A DNA stretch of 64,000 bases, from NCBI RefSeq assembly GCF_014925385.1, contig NZ_JACSDK010000020.1, forward strand, positions 1 through 64,000, written 5' to 3'. Source of the DNA: Pelagibius marinus (GTDB lineage Bacteria; Pseudomonadota; Alphaproteobacteria; Kiloniellales; Kiloniellaceae). The notes below the pieces were generated by a model. It did no database searches. It saw nothing but the letters and a program-made list of their open reading frames with translations, and was not told the DNA's origin. Of the stretch, positions 34,052 through 44,357 are shown piece by piece (position 1 is the first letter of the stretch; each line of letters begins with the position of its first letter). The position numbers were made by a program, and so were the translations under genes.

Positions 34052-34978
34052 CTACCCCTTGGCTTCGCTGGGCGGCGACTGAGTCTGCCAGCAATCAGGC
34101 GCATATCCGAAGAGCTCGAAATCTCGTCTGTAGCGCCGGAAAACGGTGTCCGCGAGCTCCGCATCAAAGCTCGGGGCAAAGCGCTCCTCCAAGGATGCCT
34201 TCCGAGTCGGATTGATAGGCTCTCTGCCAAGCTGTTCGACGAGCTCCGCAGGCAACGCCAAGCGACGAACCACCGGCTCCATATCTCTCGCAAAGTTCTC
34301 GACATGCCCGATATGGCTATAGCTAATGGCTTCGCTCATGATCAAGGACGCTTGGGGACGCCAATGCGCATCCATGTCCTCGTCCTTTTGATCGCACACT
34401 GCCTGCACGAAGTCCCTGAAAGGTATCGCACCGCTGGCTTCAGGATCCAGGCGCTTCACGTATTGAAGCCCTGTATCTACCGTGCCGAGCCCGATAACCT
34501 TATCCTTATACACAGACACAAGCCGGTCATAGGGGTTGCGCACAAAGGTAAACCGGAACCAGCCGCTGTCGTTTATGGCCGTATGCAACTCTCTGGAACT
34601 GAATTTGCGTGTGTCGGGCAGCAGGGAGCCGCGCTGAACCGACACCATCGCGTCGGCGGCTGGCAACACTTCACCGCATGCCGCAACCAGGAAACGTTTG
34701 ATCGTGCTGTTTGCCGCTTTTGGAACCACCGTGTAGACGACACGGTGTTCAGGGAGCACCACCAGCATCCGGTCCAGTCCGCCGCTACGCAGCAAAGAAA
34801 GGTGCATCCGGGTCGGGAGATATCGCCACAATGGGCGCGGGAGGCTGTGCCGCAGGATTCTACGAAGAGATATACTCAAGGCCTTCCCCACCCGCGACGC
34901 GTTTTCGCCACCATCATCAGCTTCTGCAACCTCTTCCATTCCACAGGATGCCGGGCTCGGCCCAATCCTGCCAGCCAT
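34052..34978 (-). CDS. Sulfotransferase-family protein
   Basis: A 308-residue protein with both PAPS-binding motifs of Sulfotransfer_2-type (carbohydrate) sulfotransferases: VPKAANSTIKRFLV (5'-phosphosulfate loop) at about residue 88, and FRFTFVRNPYDRLVSVYKDK (3'-phosphate loop) at about residue 142. The first 40 residues are poorly conserved, and an internal ATG (MEEVAEADD) may be the real start. It would add sulfate to a glycan. It follows a glycosyltransferase and a methyltransferase gene on the same strand with a 23-bp gap. Confidence 0.8.
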   Translation of the reverse strand: MAGRIGPSPASCGMEEVAEADDGGENASRVGKALSISLRRILRHSLPRPLWRYLPTRMHLSLLRSGGLDRMLVVLPEHRVVYTVVPKAANSTIKRFLVAACGEVLPAADAMVSVQRGSLLPDTRKFSSRELHTAINDSGWFRFTFVRNPYDRLVSVYKDKVIGLGTVDTGLQYVKRLDPEASGAIPFRDFVQAVCDQKDEDMDAHWRPQASLIMSEAISYSHIGHVENFARDMEPVVRRLALPAELVEQLGREPINPTRKASLEERFAPSFDAELADTVFRRYRRDFELFGYAPDCWQTQSPPSEAKG

Positions 34979-35001
34979 GCACCATTTTGGTGCAAGCTCC
35001 T

Positions 35002-36144
35002 CTAATCCTGCAGCGCGGCATCAAAGAGTGCCTTCCACTGCTCTGCAATACGTTCAATCTTCCAGTCCCGCTCGATGATCGCGCGGCCTTCGGCAACGTG
35101 GCGCTGCCTCAGGCTGCTGTCCGCCAGGTATCGTCGCAGACCTGCCTCCCAATCGCCGAGAATGCAGGCGCCGGAGAAGGCCTCGTAACTCGGGATCGGG
35201 TCGGCCACCACCGCCACTCCGAGATGCAGCGCAGCGGCAAGGCGGTTGTTGGTCTTGCAGACGGTGATCGGGTTCGCGACGATGGGAATTACCGCCACAT
35301 CGTGTGCGGCGATGATGCCCGGCGCGCTCACCAGGTCCCAGGCGATGTAGCGCGTCGGCACAGACCACCCTTCTACCGTTTCCTTGTAGCCGCGCCTGCT
35401 GTTGCTGATGACGGTCAGTGTAAGCGGATAGTCCCGGTTGACGGCTTCCAAAGCGTCTCGGATCGTCGCGAGGTCGCGAATGCCGCCGGCGAAGCTGCTG
35501 CCGCGGTTGCCGAACCACACCAACGCATGCCGCCCTTGGCGCCGTTGACTGCGCAACCGCTGCGCCCAATACCAAACCTTGGCCGCACCAAACCATGATC
35601 GCCACAAAGAGAGGCGCACCACATTCGCCCTCGGCTCCACCGCATCGCCGACCACTGTCACCGGCTGCGTCAACTTCATCTGGGCCGCCACCACTTCAGC
35701 CAGCGCGTCAGTGGAAACTACTACCCTGTCGGCAAGGTCGAGAAACTGGCTCAGCCGACCCATCTTCTCCTGCCGTTTTTCCTGTTCCTCCGGATTGCTG
35801 AAATAGTTGTCGCAGAGGTCGTAGATAATGCGCGTGCCGTTGCGCTTGAGTGCCTGCGCCGCCTCAAGCGACTGCTGGCTGAAATGCTTGGAGAACAGCA
35901 CGACCCTATAACGGCCCGCGTTCCTGGGATCATAGAGTTCGATGGGATAGCCGGCCCGTTGCAACGCCGCCAGTGGATGCAGGCAGCGAATACGGACACT
36001 GGCTACTGAGGGGTCGTAGCTGTACGGCCACCAGCCGATCACGGGACCGGTCGAGGTTGAAACGCGAGTCGCCCCTTGAGCTCCCCGATCGTCGCCGTGC
36101 TCCTCATGCCGAGCTGCTGTGGCCGCTGGCGTAGTCTGCACCAC
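35002..36144 (-). CDS. GT-B-like glycosyltransferase
   Basis: A 380-residue protein with a GTG start 1 bp after the upstream stop. The N-terminal domain begins GWWPYSYDPSVASVRIRCLH and contains RVVLFSKHFSQQSLEAAQAL and RIIYDLCDNYF. The C-terminal domain has LVWFGNRGSSFAGGIRDL and a probable donor-binding stretch VIPIVANPITVCKTNNRLAA. The layout matches family-4-like glycosyltransferases, though the specific sugar is unknown. It lies in an operon with methyltransferase and sulfotransferase genes. Confidence 0.7.
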   Translation of the reverse strand: MVQTTPAATAARHEEHGDDRGAQGATRVSTSTGPVIGWWPYSYDPSVASVRIRCLHPLAALQRAGYPIELYDPRNAGRYRVVLFSKHFSQQSLEAAQALKRNGTRIIYDLCDNYFSNPEEQEKRQEKMGRLSQFLDLADRVVVSTDALAEVVAAQMKLTQPVTVVGDAVEPRANVVRLSLWRSWFGAAKVWYWAQRLRSQRRQGRHALVWFGNRGSSFAGGIRDLATIRDALEAVNRDYPLTLTVISNSRRGYKETVEGWSVPTRYIAWDLVSAPGIIAAHDVAVIPIVANPITVCKTNNRLAAALHLGVAVVADPIPSYEAFSGACILGDWEAGLRRYLADSSLRQRHVAEGRAIIERDWKIERIAEQWKALFDAALQD

Positions 36145-36145
36145 G

Positions 36146-37123
36146 CTAGCCGGGCCTTGCCCAAACGGTCATGCGCCCACTCTGGTGAAACAGTCCCATC
36201 AGGATACCGACCGTCTTGCCCACAGCCTTAAACCTGCGCCGCTCACCGGCATCTCGGAAGAAGGCCGCCGCGCGCGGGCAGCCGAGATCGGAGGCGAGAT
36301 AGGAGAGGCTCATCAGCGTGTTCTTGGCGCTTCTGTGCCACACGATACGCTCGACTTTCCAGCCTCCCGCGGCCAACAGGCTGGTCAGCGTCGCCCGCGA
36401 AAAGTGATGCAGGTGGGCCGGCAGATGCAGAGCGTACCATCGGTCATTAAACAGCTTGAACTCCAGCCCACCGGCGTCCGGCACCGACAAAACCAACCAG
36501 CCGTCTTCAGGGACCCAGCGCCTGAGCTTCTGCAGCGCCGCCAAAGGCTCGTGCAGGTGTTCCAGGACCATCCAGCCCACAATGATGTCGAAGGGAGCCT
36601 CGGGATCGCTCGCAGCCTCCAGCGAAACATTGCGGACCTTGTAGCCGGCTGCGCAGGCTTGCCTTGCTGCATGGGCCGACGGCTCGATGCCCTCGACCTC
36701 CCAGCCTGCCTGAGCCATCTTGTGCAGGAAGCTGCCGGAGGCGCAGCCCAGTTCCAGCAATCGCCCCGGCGCGACCGGCGGCAGTCCTCGCGGATCGGGC
36801 CTCAGCAAGCGGCGGAAAAGGCCCTGCCGCTTGGCCGGGCGAGTCTTGCCTTTTCGAGGCCCAGCCTTGGAGACGCTCGTGTCCGCGTAAGGCTGGTAGT
36901 CGTCCGGATAGTAAAACGACATAGACCGCTCATCAGGCCGCGGGTTGGTGCGCATCAGCCCACAGGTTTTGCACCTGACGATCGAAAAGGTGCCCGGCAG
37001 GGCGTGCAGGCGGTCATGGCCGGTCAGCACCGGCTCCTCGCCCCGCGGACAGCCCATCGGGCAGCCGACGTCCTCGAGGACGACGGCATCCGGAAGATCG
37101 GTGAGCAGAGCGTTGGTGGCCAT
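36146..37123 (-). CDS. Class I SAM-dependent methyltransferase with N-terminal Cys cluster
   Basis: A 325-residue protein. The N-terminus carries cysteine pairs (CPMGCPRGEE and VRCKTCGLMRTNPRP) that look like a zinc-binding knuckle, common in sugar C-methyltransferase relatives. The SAM domain begins LLELGCASGSFLHKMAQAGW at about residue 140 and includes IIVGWMVLEHLHEPLAAL. It is the first gene of the MT-GT-sulfotransferase operon, so it probably methylates a sugar or glycan intermediate. No signal peptide. Confidence 0.78.
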   Translation of the reverse strand: MATNALLTDLPDAVVLEDVGCPMGCPRGEEPVLTGHDRLHALPGTFSIVRCKTCGLMRTNPRPDERSMSFYYPDDYQPYADTSVSKAGPRKGKTRPAKRQGLFRRLLRPDPRGLPPVAPGRLLELGCASGSFLHKMAQAGWEVEGIEPSAHAARQACAAGYKVRNVSLEAASDPEAPFDIIVGWMVLEHLHEPLAALQKLRRWVPEDGWLVLSVPDAGGLEFKLFNDRWYALHLPAHLHHFSRATLTSLLAAGGWKVERIVWHRSAKNTLMSLSYLASDLGCPRAAAFFRDAGERRRFKAVGKTVGILMGLFHQSGRMTVWARPG

Positions 37124-37469
37124 GTTGTGTCCGAAGGGAATCTACCGACGGCCGATGCCGCATCCTGCCCGGCCTTGGCAGCGAACCTAAGGCACGGGAG
37201 CCATACTGACAAGGCGCTTTCCCTGGCTTTCCGCCCGGGCCAGGGCCGCCCGACAGCGGCGGCCGGGCGGGCGTCAGGTCCTCTGCCGGGGGCCTCAGCT
37301 TCGCCGTGAATCTCGACCTCCCCGGCCAGGTCGCCAGTCCCGGTCCTTGTTCCGCCATCCGCCGTCTTCGTGCCGTCGTCACCTGGCATGCCCGCCGAAC
37401 GCCGCGGTTGAGGCCCCGCAAAGCAGCTCTGCCCTGGGCTGAGACCACGCGGCGCGCTACCCTGCCGCC
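37124..37469. other. Intergenic region with a GC-rich hairpin
   Basis: About 345 bp between the divergent methyltransferase and DUF72 genes. CCGCCCG at 37246-37252 pairs with CGGGCGG at 37264-37270. No RNA gene or supported small frame was seen; it should contain both divergent promoters. Confidence 0.4.
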
Positions 37470-38207
37470 ATGGCGAAGCGCGGCGCCCTGCACATCGGCA
37501 CCTGCGGGTGGCACTACCGGCACTGGATCGGGCCCTTCTACCCGGTGGGGACGCGCCCGGCAGCCTTCCTGGCCTACTACACCACGCGGTTTTCCGCCGT
37601 CGAGGCCGACAACAGCTTCTACCGCCTGCCTTCGCCCGAGACCCTCAGCCACTGGCGCGCCGCGACACCGAAGGATTTCGCCTTCACCTGCAAGGCCAGC
37701 CGCTTCATCACCCACATGAAGAAGCTGAAGGAACCGCAGAAAACCCTGCCGCCCTTCTTCGACGGTATGGGCCAGCTGGGCGACAAGCTGAAGGTGGTGG
37801 TCTTCCAGCTGCCGCCGCGCTGGCGCTGCAACCTGGAACGCCTGCAAAGCTTCCTCGCCGCCCTGCCGAAAGGCCGGCGCTACGCCTTCGAGTTCCGCGA
37901 CGAAAGCTGGTTCGACCCCGCCGTCTACGCCGCCCTGGAAAACCGGGGCGCCGCCTTCTGCATCTACGACCTGGCGGGGCGGCAGTCGCCCCATGAGGTC
38001 ACCGCCGACTTCGTCTACCTGCGCCTGCACGGCCCCGGCGCCGCCTACGAAGGAAGCTACAGCGCTGAGCGCCTGGCCACGATCGCCCAGCGGCTGCAGG
38101 CCTGGCGCCGGGAGGGCCGAGACTGCTTCGTCTTCTTCGACAACGACGCCGAGGGTCAGGCCCCCAGGGACGCCCTGCGGCTGATCAAGCAGATCGAGAA
38201 GCACTGA
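37470..38207 (+). CDS. DUF72 family protein
   Basis: A 245-residue cytoplasmic protein of the DUF72 (YecE) family: HIGTCGWHYRHWIGPFYP at the N-terminus, VEADNSFYRLPSPETLSHWR, FAFTCKASRFITH, and near the end YLRLHGPGAAYEGSYS and CFVFFDNDAEGQAP. The fold is a TIM-barrel-like domain of unknown biochemical activity. It appears to be transcribed alone. Confidence 0.88.
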   Translation: MAKRGALHIGTCGWHYRHWIGPFYPVGTRPAAFLAYYTTRFSAVEADNSFYRLPSPETLSHWRAATPKDFAFTCKASRFITHMKKLKEPQKTLPPFFDGMGQLGDKLKVVVFQLPPRWRCNLERLQSFLAALPKGRRYAFEFRDESWFDPAVYAALENRGAAFCIYDLAGRQSPHEVTADFVYLRLHGPGAAYEGSYSAERLATIAQRLQAWRREGRDCFVFFDNDAEGQAPRDALRLIKQIEKH

Positions 38208-38292
38208 GGGGCCGATTGCGGCAAATCAACTCCGCGGCCGCCGCGCCGGTGCTACTCTTCATGGCGAACTCACAAGGGGCCCTTGCCGAAAT

Positions 38293-39474
<1,182 letters not shown>

Positions 39475-39484
39475 GCCGGCGCCC

Positions 39485-40198
39485 TCAGGCGCCGAAGAGG
39501 TTGTTGCGCACCTGGGTCAGGTGGTGCTGCAGCTCGGCCTTGGCCTGCTCGGCATCGCGGTCCTTCAGGCACTGCACGATGCGGCGGTGCTGGTCGCGGT
39601 AGTTCCCGCGGCGTTCCGGCGTCACGCTGCGCTCCTTCAGGCGCTGCCACTCGGCCTGGCCGCGCAGGTTGTTGATGGCCTCGTAGAGCGCGCTCAGCAT
39701 GCCGTTCTTGGCAGCCGAGACGATGGCCACATGCAGCATGCCGTCCCAGTATTCGAACTCCGGCACGTCTCCGGCGTGCTCGCAGTGCCAGAGGCAGTCG
39801 TCGAGGCGCTGCAGGTCCTCGGCGGTGGCGCGCACCGCGGCCAGCTCGGCCGCCAGCGGCTCGATCATCAGGCGCACCTCCATGACCTCGACCGGACTGG
39901 CGCCCTGAATGCGCCAGGCCAGCCCGGAAAGGTCGGCGGGCCGCACCGGCGCCTCGGCCGCGGCCTCCGCGACGAAGGAACCGCGCCCCACGTGGCGCGT
40001 GATCTTGCCCTGCTGTTCCAGGCGCTTCAGGCTCTTGCGCAGGGTGTTGCGCGAGACGCCGAACTGGCGCTCCAGCACCCGCTCGGTCGGCAGCTTGGTG
40101 CCGGCCTGCCAGATCCCCTCGGCGATGTTGCGCTCGATGAACTCGGTGAGCGCCGCGGTGCCGCTCGCCGCCTTCTCCCGCACGTTCAGACCATCCAT
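39485..40198 (-). CDS. GntR-family regulator, FadR/FCD subfamily
   Basis: A 237-residue regulator. The winged helix occupies about residues 12-80 (GTKLPTERVLERQFGVSRNT, then LRKSLKRLEQQG), and a helical FCD ligand domain follows (about 95-225) with EVMEVRLMIEPLAAELAA and YRDQHRRIVQCLKDRD. Such regulators bind carboxylic acids and usually repress neighbouring catabolic genes. The ATG at 40198 is chosen because frame extensions upstream enter the intergenic operator region. It diverges from the FAH/TRAP operon, its likely target. Confidence 0.85.
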   Translation of the reverse strand: MDGLNVREKAASGTAALTEFIERNIAEGIWQAGTKLPTERVLERQFGVSRNTLRKSLKRLEQQGKITRHVGRGSFVAEAAAEAPVRPADLSGLAWRIQGASPVEVMEVRLMIEPLAAELAAVRATAEDLQRLDDCLWHCEHAGDVPEFEYWDGMLHVAIVSAAKNGMLSALYEAINNLRGQAEWQRLKERSVTPERRGNYRDQHRRIVQCLKDRDAEQAKAELQHHLTQVRNNLFGA

Positions 40199-40305
40199 CG
40201 GTAGTTTCTCATCTACTACTGAACCAATACTGCGCCGATTATAGATTGGCACAGGCCCAAATACAATAACGGCACCAAAGGGGTGAAATTGCGCAGAATT
40301 TCGCC

Positions 40306-40344
40306 AGGCGGTTCCTTGACCGCCTCCGGCAATGGTGCTTGTAT
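40306..40344 (+). promoter_or_regulatory. Candidate promoter overlapping an inverted repeat, for the FAH/TRAP operon
   Basis: A -35-like TTGACC at 40316-40321 and a -10-like TTGTAT at 40339-40344 are 17 bp apart. The inverted repeat AGGCGGT-N6-ACCGCCT (40306-40325) covers the -35 element, where a GntR repressor could block RNA polymerase. Three ATTGG motifs follow (40343-40370). This is a pattern-based prediction. Confidence 0.4.
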
Positions 40345-40390
40345 TGGAGACAAATTGGCAGATATTGGTTGAGTTTTGGTGGAGTAGAGA

Positions 40391-41263
40391 GTGAAGATCG
40401 CGACTTTTCGGCACCAGGGACAACGGCGGGTCGGCGTGGTCGACCCGGAGAAGGGCACCATCGCCCCCTTCGACCTGCCGGCGGAGAAAACCGAGGACGG
40501 CATCGCCTGCCTGATCGGCATGAACCCGCTGCCGACCCTGCAGGCGGAACTGCCGCTTGCCGAGGTGACCCTGGAGGCGCCCCTGCCCCGCCCGCGGCGC
40601 AACGTCTTCTGTGTCGGCAAGAACTACTACGACCATGCCGAGGAGTTTTCGAAGAGCGGCTTCGATTCCAGCGCCGCCGCGGGCAACGTGCCGAAGGTAC
40701 CCATCGTCTTCTCCAAGGTGCCCGAAAGCGTGGCCGGGCCCGGCGCGCCCATCCGCATCGACCCGAAGGTCTCCACCGCCGTCGACTACGAGGTCGAGCT
40801 GACGGTGATCATCGGGCGCGAGGGGCGCAACATCCCGAAGGAACAGGCGCTGGACCACGTCTGGGGCTACACCATCGTCAACGACGTGACGGCGCGCGAC
40901 ATCCAGGGGCGCCACAGCCAGTGGCTGCTCGGCAAGTCGCAGGACAGCTTCTGCCCCATGGGCCCCTGGGCGGTGACCAAGGACGAGATCGACCTGGCCG
41001 ACACGGCGGTGCGCAGCTTCGTCAACGGCGAGAAGCGCCAGGACTCGAACACCGGGCTTCTGATCTTCGACGTGCCGACGATCATCGCCGCGATCTCCAA
41101 CGGGATCACCCTGCTGCCGGGCGACGTCATCGCCACCGGCACGCCGGCCGGCGTCGGCATCGGCTTCGACCCGCCGAAGTATCTCAAAGCCGGCGACGTG
41201 GTGCGCCTGGAGATCGACGGCATCGGCACCCTGGAGAACACCTGTGAAGAGATGAAGGCCTGA
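40391..41263 (+). CDS. Fumarylacetoacetate-hydrolase-family enzyme
   Basis: A 290-residue protein with a GTG start. The FAH core runs from about residue 70: NVFCVGKNYYDHAEEF, then VDYEVELTVIIGREGRN with the metal-binding acidic residues, WGYTIVNDVTARDIQGRH, and LLPGDVIATGTPAGVGIGF. FAH-family enzymes cleave, hydrate or decarboxylate 2-oxo or beta-diketo acids from aromatic or sugar-acid breakdown. Adjacent TAXI-TRAP genes suggest import of the organic-acid substrate. A small hairpin (CCCCG-A7-CGGGG, 41275-41291) follows the gene. Confidence 0.85.
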   Translation: MKIATFRHQGQRRVGVVDPEKGTIAPFDLPAEKTEDGIACLIGMNPLPTLQAELPLAEVTLEAPLPRPRRNVFCVGKNYYDHAEEFSKSGFDSSAAAGNVPKVPIVFSKVPESVAGPGAPIRIDPKVSTAVDYEVELTVIIGREGRNIPKEQALDHVWGYTIVNDVTARDIQGRHSQWLLGKSQDSFCPMGPWAVTKDEIDLADTAVRSFVNGEKRQDSNTGLLIFDVPTIIAAISNGITLLPGDVIATGTPAGVGIGFDPPKYLKAGDVVRLEIDGIGTLENTCEEMKA

Positions 41264-41350
41264 AGAATGAAAGACCCCGAAAAAAACGGGGCACCGCAAT
41301 AACAACGCGCGGCGGCACCGCCGCACCGCGCACAAGAGAGGGAGGAAAAC

Positions 41351-42301
41351 GTGAAGAAGACAGCCCTAGCACTCACGGCTGCGCTGCTGACCGCCTCGAC
41401 GGGCGGCGTGGCGCAGGCCCAGACCGACATCGCCTGGGGTGGTTCCAACCCCGGCGGCGTCATGTACTACATGGTCGGCGTGGCAGGCACCGAGATCGGC
41501 AACGAGCTGCCCGACGTCAACATCACCCAGGTGACCACCGGCGGCTCCACCGAGAACGCCAAGCGCCTGATCAAGGGCGAGCTCGACATGGGCATCGTCT
41601 ACGGCTCCCACGTCTACATGTCGCAGGAGCCCACCGGCCCCTTCGAGGGCGGCGACAAGGGCACCATGCTGCGCGGCGTCGCCATGGCCTACCAGGGCCC
41701 GACCTACTTCGTGACCCTGTCCGGCAGTGGCATCGAGTCGCTGGAGGATCTGGACGGCAAGAAGGTGGCCCTCGGCCCGCCGGGATCGGGCACCGTCTTC
41801 AACTGCTCCAACATCCTGCGCGCCCTGGGCCTGCTGGACGCGGTGGAGCCCTCGATGATGACCTTCGCCGACGCCGGCCGCGCGCTGGGCAACGGCCAGA
41901 TCGACGCCCTCTGCCAGTCCTCGGCGCCGGCCGCGGCGGTCACCGAGCTGGCCGAGACCCGCGACATCGTGGTGCTGCCCTACGGCGAGAACAAGCTGGG
42001 CAAGATCAGCGACACCTATCCCTTCTATGCCGCCGGCACCATGCCCTCGACCATGTACAAGGGCGTGCCCGACACCGACCTGCCCTACACCACCGTCTAC
42101 TGGGTGGCGCATGAGCGCGTCCCGGCCGACATCGTCGAGAAGATGCTGGCCATCGCCTATGCCAAGCAGGACAAGCTGGCCGCCGGCCACAAGGCCTGGG
42201 GCCAGATGAAGCCCGACATCGTGAACTTCCAGGGCCTGGGCGCGCCGATGCACCCCGGCGCGGAGGCCTACTACAAGTCCAAGGGCCTCTGGCCGAACTG
42301 A
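41351..42301 (+). CDS. TRAP transporter solute-binding protein, TAXI family
   Basis: A 316-residue periplasmic receptor with a GTG start and GGAGG ribosome-binding site. The signal peptide ends at GGVAQAQ. The mature protein has TAXI features: IAWGGSNPGGVMYYM, VTTGGSTENAKRLIKGELDM, LGPPGSGTVFN and YPFYAAGTMPSTMYKG. It captures an unknown, probably carboxylated, ligand for the fused DctQM permease downstream. A strong terminator separates the two genes. Confidence 0.88.
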   Translation: MKKTALALTAALLTASTGGVAQAQTDIAWGGSNPGGVMYYMVGVAGTEIGNELPDVNITQVTTGGSTENAKRLIKGELDMGIVYGSHVYMSQEPTGPFEGGDKGTMLRGVAMAYQGPTYFVTLSGSGIESLEDLDGKKVALGPPGSGTVFNCSNILRALGLLDAVEPSMMTFADAGRALGNGQIDALCQSSAPAAAVTELAETRDIVVLPYGENKLGKISDTYPFYAAGTMPSTMYKGVPDTDLPYTTVYWVAHERVPADIVEKMLAIAYAKQDKLAAGHKAWGQMKPDIVNFQGLGAPMHPGAEAYYKSKGLWPN

Positions 42302-42316
42302 TCCCTGTGAACTCCC

Positions 42317-42358
42317 TGCCCCGTCCCGCTTCAGGCCGGACGGGGCAGAGTTTTTTTT
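42317..42358 (+). terminator. Rho-independent terminator between the TRAP receptor and permease genes
   Basis: TGCCCCGTCC (42317-42326) and GGACGGGGCA (42338-42347) form a perfect 10-bp stem with an 11-nt loop, followed by eight T residues (42351-42358). It would end most transcripts after the receptor gene, allowing partial read-through into the permease gene and thus more receptor than permease, a usual arrangement for binding proteins. Confidence 0.88.
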
Positions 42359-42374
42359 GAGAAGAACCGACGGC

Positions 42375-44300
42375 ATGTTCGATACCGCCTGGCTGTTCCG
42401 GGTCGAGGGTTCGCGCCGCACCCTGACGGGCCTCTACGCCCTGGCCTTCAATCTCGTCGCCGTCGGCTTTTCCGGCTTCTACCTCTACACCTCCGGCTTC
42501 GGCCTGGTCTCGACCCAGAGCAACCGCGGCATCTACCTGATGCTGACCTCGGTGCTGGTCTTCCTGCTCTATCCCGCGCGCAAGGGCGCGCCGAAGCATC
42601 GCCCCAGCATCGTCGACCTGGTGCTCATCGCGGCGACCGTGGTGACCATGTGGTACTGGATCGACCAGTACGTCAGCTACGCCATGTTCCGCGTCTCCTC
42701 GCCCAGCCAGAGCGACCTGGTCATGGGCGCCGTCGCCATCCTCCTCATGCTGGAGACAAGCCGGCGCACGCTGGGGCCGGTGATCTCCATCATCGCCCTC
42801 ATCTTCCTGGCGCAGCTCTACTACGGCGCCTACCTGCCGGGGCGCCTCTCGCATCCCGGCATGTCGGTCGAGCGCATCCTGGAGTTCACCTATTCCACGC
42901 AGGAAGCGCTCTTCGGCGTGGTGACGGCGACCTTCGCCACCTTCGTCTTCCCCTTCATGATCTTCGGCGCCTTCCTGGAGCGCTCCGGCGCCGGAAACTT
43001 TTTCATGAACCTGGGCACGGCCATCGCCGGGCGCTGGCGCGGCGGCCCGGCCAAGGTGGCGGTGCTGACCTCGGCGCTCTTCGGCTCGATCTCCGGCTCC
43101 TCGGTGGCCAACGTGGTCACCACCGGCTCCTTCACCATCCCGCTGATGAAGCGCACCGGTTTCCGCCCCCACGACGCCGGCGCCATCGAGGCCATCTCCT
43201 CCACCGGCGGGCAGTTCATGCCGCCGGTCATGGGCGCGGGCGTCTTCATCCTGGCGACGCTGACCGAGAGCAGCTACCTGACCATCGCCCTGATGAACGT
43301 CATCCCGGCCTGCGTCTTCTTCCTCTTCCTGCTCTCCATGGTGGACCTGGAGGCCGTGCGCCTTGGCCTGAAAGGCCTGCCGGCGGAGGATATCCCCAGC
43401 GTGCGCAAGGTGCTGCTGGAAGGCGGCCATTTCATCCTGCCGCTGGTGGTCGTCATCGGTCTGCTGTTCAGCGGCTACTCGCCGGAGTTCTGCGCCTTCT
43501 GGGGCACCGTCTCCGCCGCCGTGCTGTCGTGGCGCCACAAGGAAACCCGCATGGGTTCCTCGGCGATCCTGCAGGGCCTGGTCGGCGGCGCCACCAGCAA
43601 CACCTCGGCCGGCGCCGCCATCGGCACCCTGGGCGTCATCATCGGCGGCATCGTGCTGGCCGGTCTCGGCCTCAAGTTCTCGGCGGTGCTCATCGACTTC
43701 TCCCAGGGCCAGCTCTTCATCGCCCTCTGCCTGGTGACCCTGGTCTCCATCATCATCGGCATGGGCTCCTCGACCACCGGGTCCTACATCATCCTCTCGG
43801 TGGTCGCCGCCCCGGCGCTGATCCAGCTCGACGTGCCGGTCATCGCCGCGCACCTGGCGGTGTTCTATGCCGCCTGCCTGTCGAACATCACCCCGCCGGT
43901 CTGCGTCTCGGCCTTCGCCGGGGCCGCCATCGCCGGGGCGCCGCCGATGAAGACCGGCTTCTCCGCCCTGAAGTACGGCGCGACGCTGGTGCTCATGCCC
44001 TTCAGCTTCGCCTATGTGCCGGAGCTGCTGCTGGGCGGTACCTGGAGCGAGATCGTCTACGCGACCGGGCTCTACGCCCTCGGCTGCGTGCTGCTGGCTT
44101 TCGCCATCCAGGGCACGGTGACGACCGGCCAGCACGCCACGCCGCTGCAGCGCGGACTCTTCGCCCTCGGCGGAGCGGCCTTCATGTTCCCGGCCTCGGT
44201 CTGGGTCGACCTCGTGGGCCTGGCCCTGACCCTGGCCGCCGTCGCCCTGCTGTGGCGCGGACGCAACCGCGGGACCAGCCGGGACGCCGCCGCGCCGTGA
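42375..44300 (+). CDS. TRAP transporter permease, fused small and large subunits (DctQM type)
   Basis: A protein of about 641 residues with some 18 membrane helices: a short N-terminal DctQ-like block followed by the large DctM block. Typical segments include FMIFGAFLERSGAGNFFMNL, LFGSISGSSVANVVTTGSFT, STGGQFMPPVMGAGVFILAT and CLSNITPPVCVSAFAGAAIA. Such fusions pair with TAXI receptors and are sodium- or proton-driven. The ATG at 42375 follows GAGAAG; a TTG at 42357 lies within the terminator T-run and is unlikely. Confidence 0.88.
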   Translation: MFDTAWLFRVEGSRRTLTGLYALAFNLVAVGFSGFYLYTSGFGLVSTQSNRGIYLMLTSVLVFLLYPARKGAPKHRPSIVDLVLIAATVVTMWYWIDQYVSYAMFRVSSPSQSDLVMGAVAILLMLETSRRTLGPVISIIALIFLAQLYYGAYLPGRLSHPGMSVERILEFTYSTQEALFGVVTATFATFVFPFMIFGAFLERSGAGNFFMNLGTAIAGRWRGGPAKVAVLTSALFGSISGSSVANVVTTGSFTIPLMKRTGFRPHDAGAIEAISSTGGQFMPPVMGAGVFILATLTESSYLTIALMNVIPACVFFLFLLSMVDLEAVRLGLKGLPAEDIPSVRKVLLEGGHFILPLVVVIGLLFSGYSPEFCAFWGTVSAAVLSWRHKETRMGSSAILQGLVGGATSNTSAGAAIGTLGVIIGGIVLAGLGLKFSAVLIDFSQGQLFIALCLVTLVSIIIGMGSSTTGSYIILSVVAAPALIQLDVPVIAAHLAVFYAACLSNITPPVCVSAFAGAAIAGAPPMKTGFSALKYGATLVLMPFSFAYVPELLLGGTWSEIVYATGLYALGCVLLAFAIQGTVTTGQHATPLQRGLFALGGAAFMFPASVWVDLVGLALTLAAVALLWRGRNRGTSRDAAAP

Positions 44301-44357
44301 TCCGGGGTGTCTTGCAGCTTGTTGACCCCTACCGGGCGCGGGACTAGCTTCCAAGCC

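Noticed and set aside
40199-41335. Upstream extension of the GntR frame to over 600 residues
   Set aside because: The extension crosses the operator region and runs antisense to the FAH-family gene; the real start is 40198.
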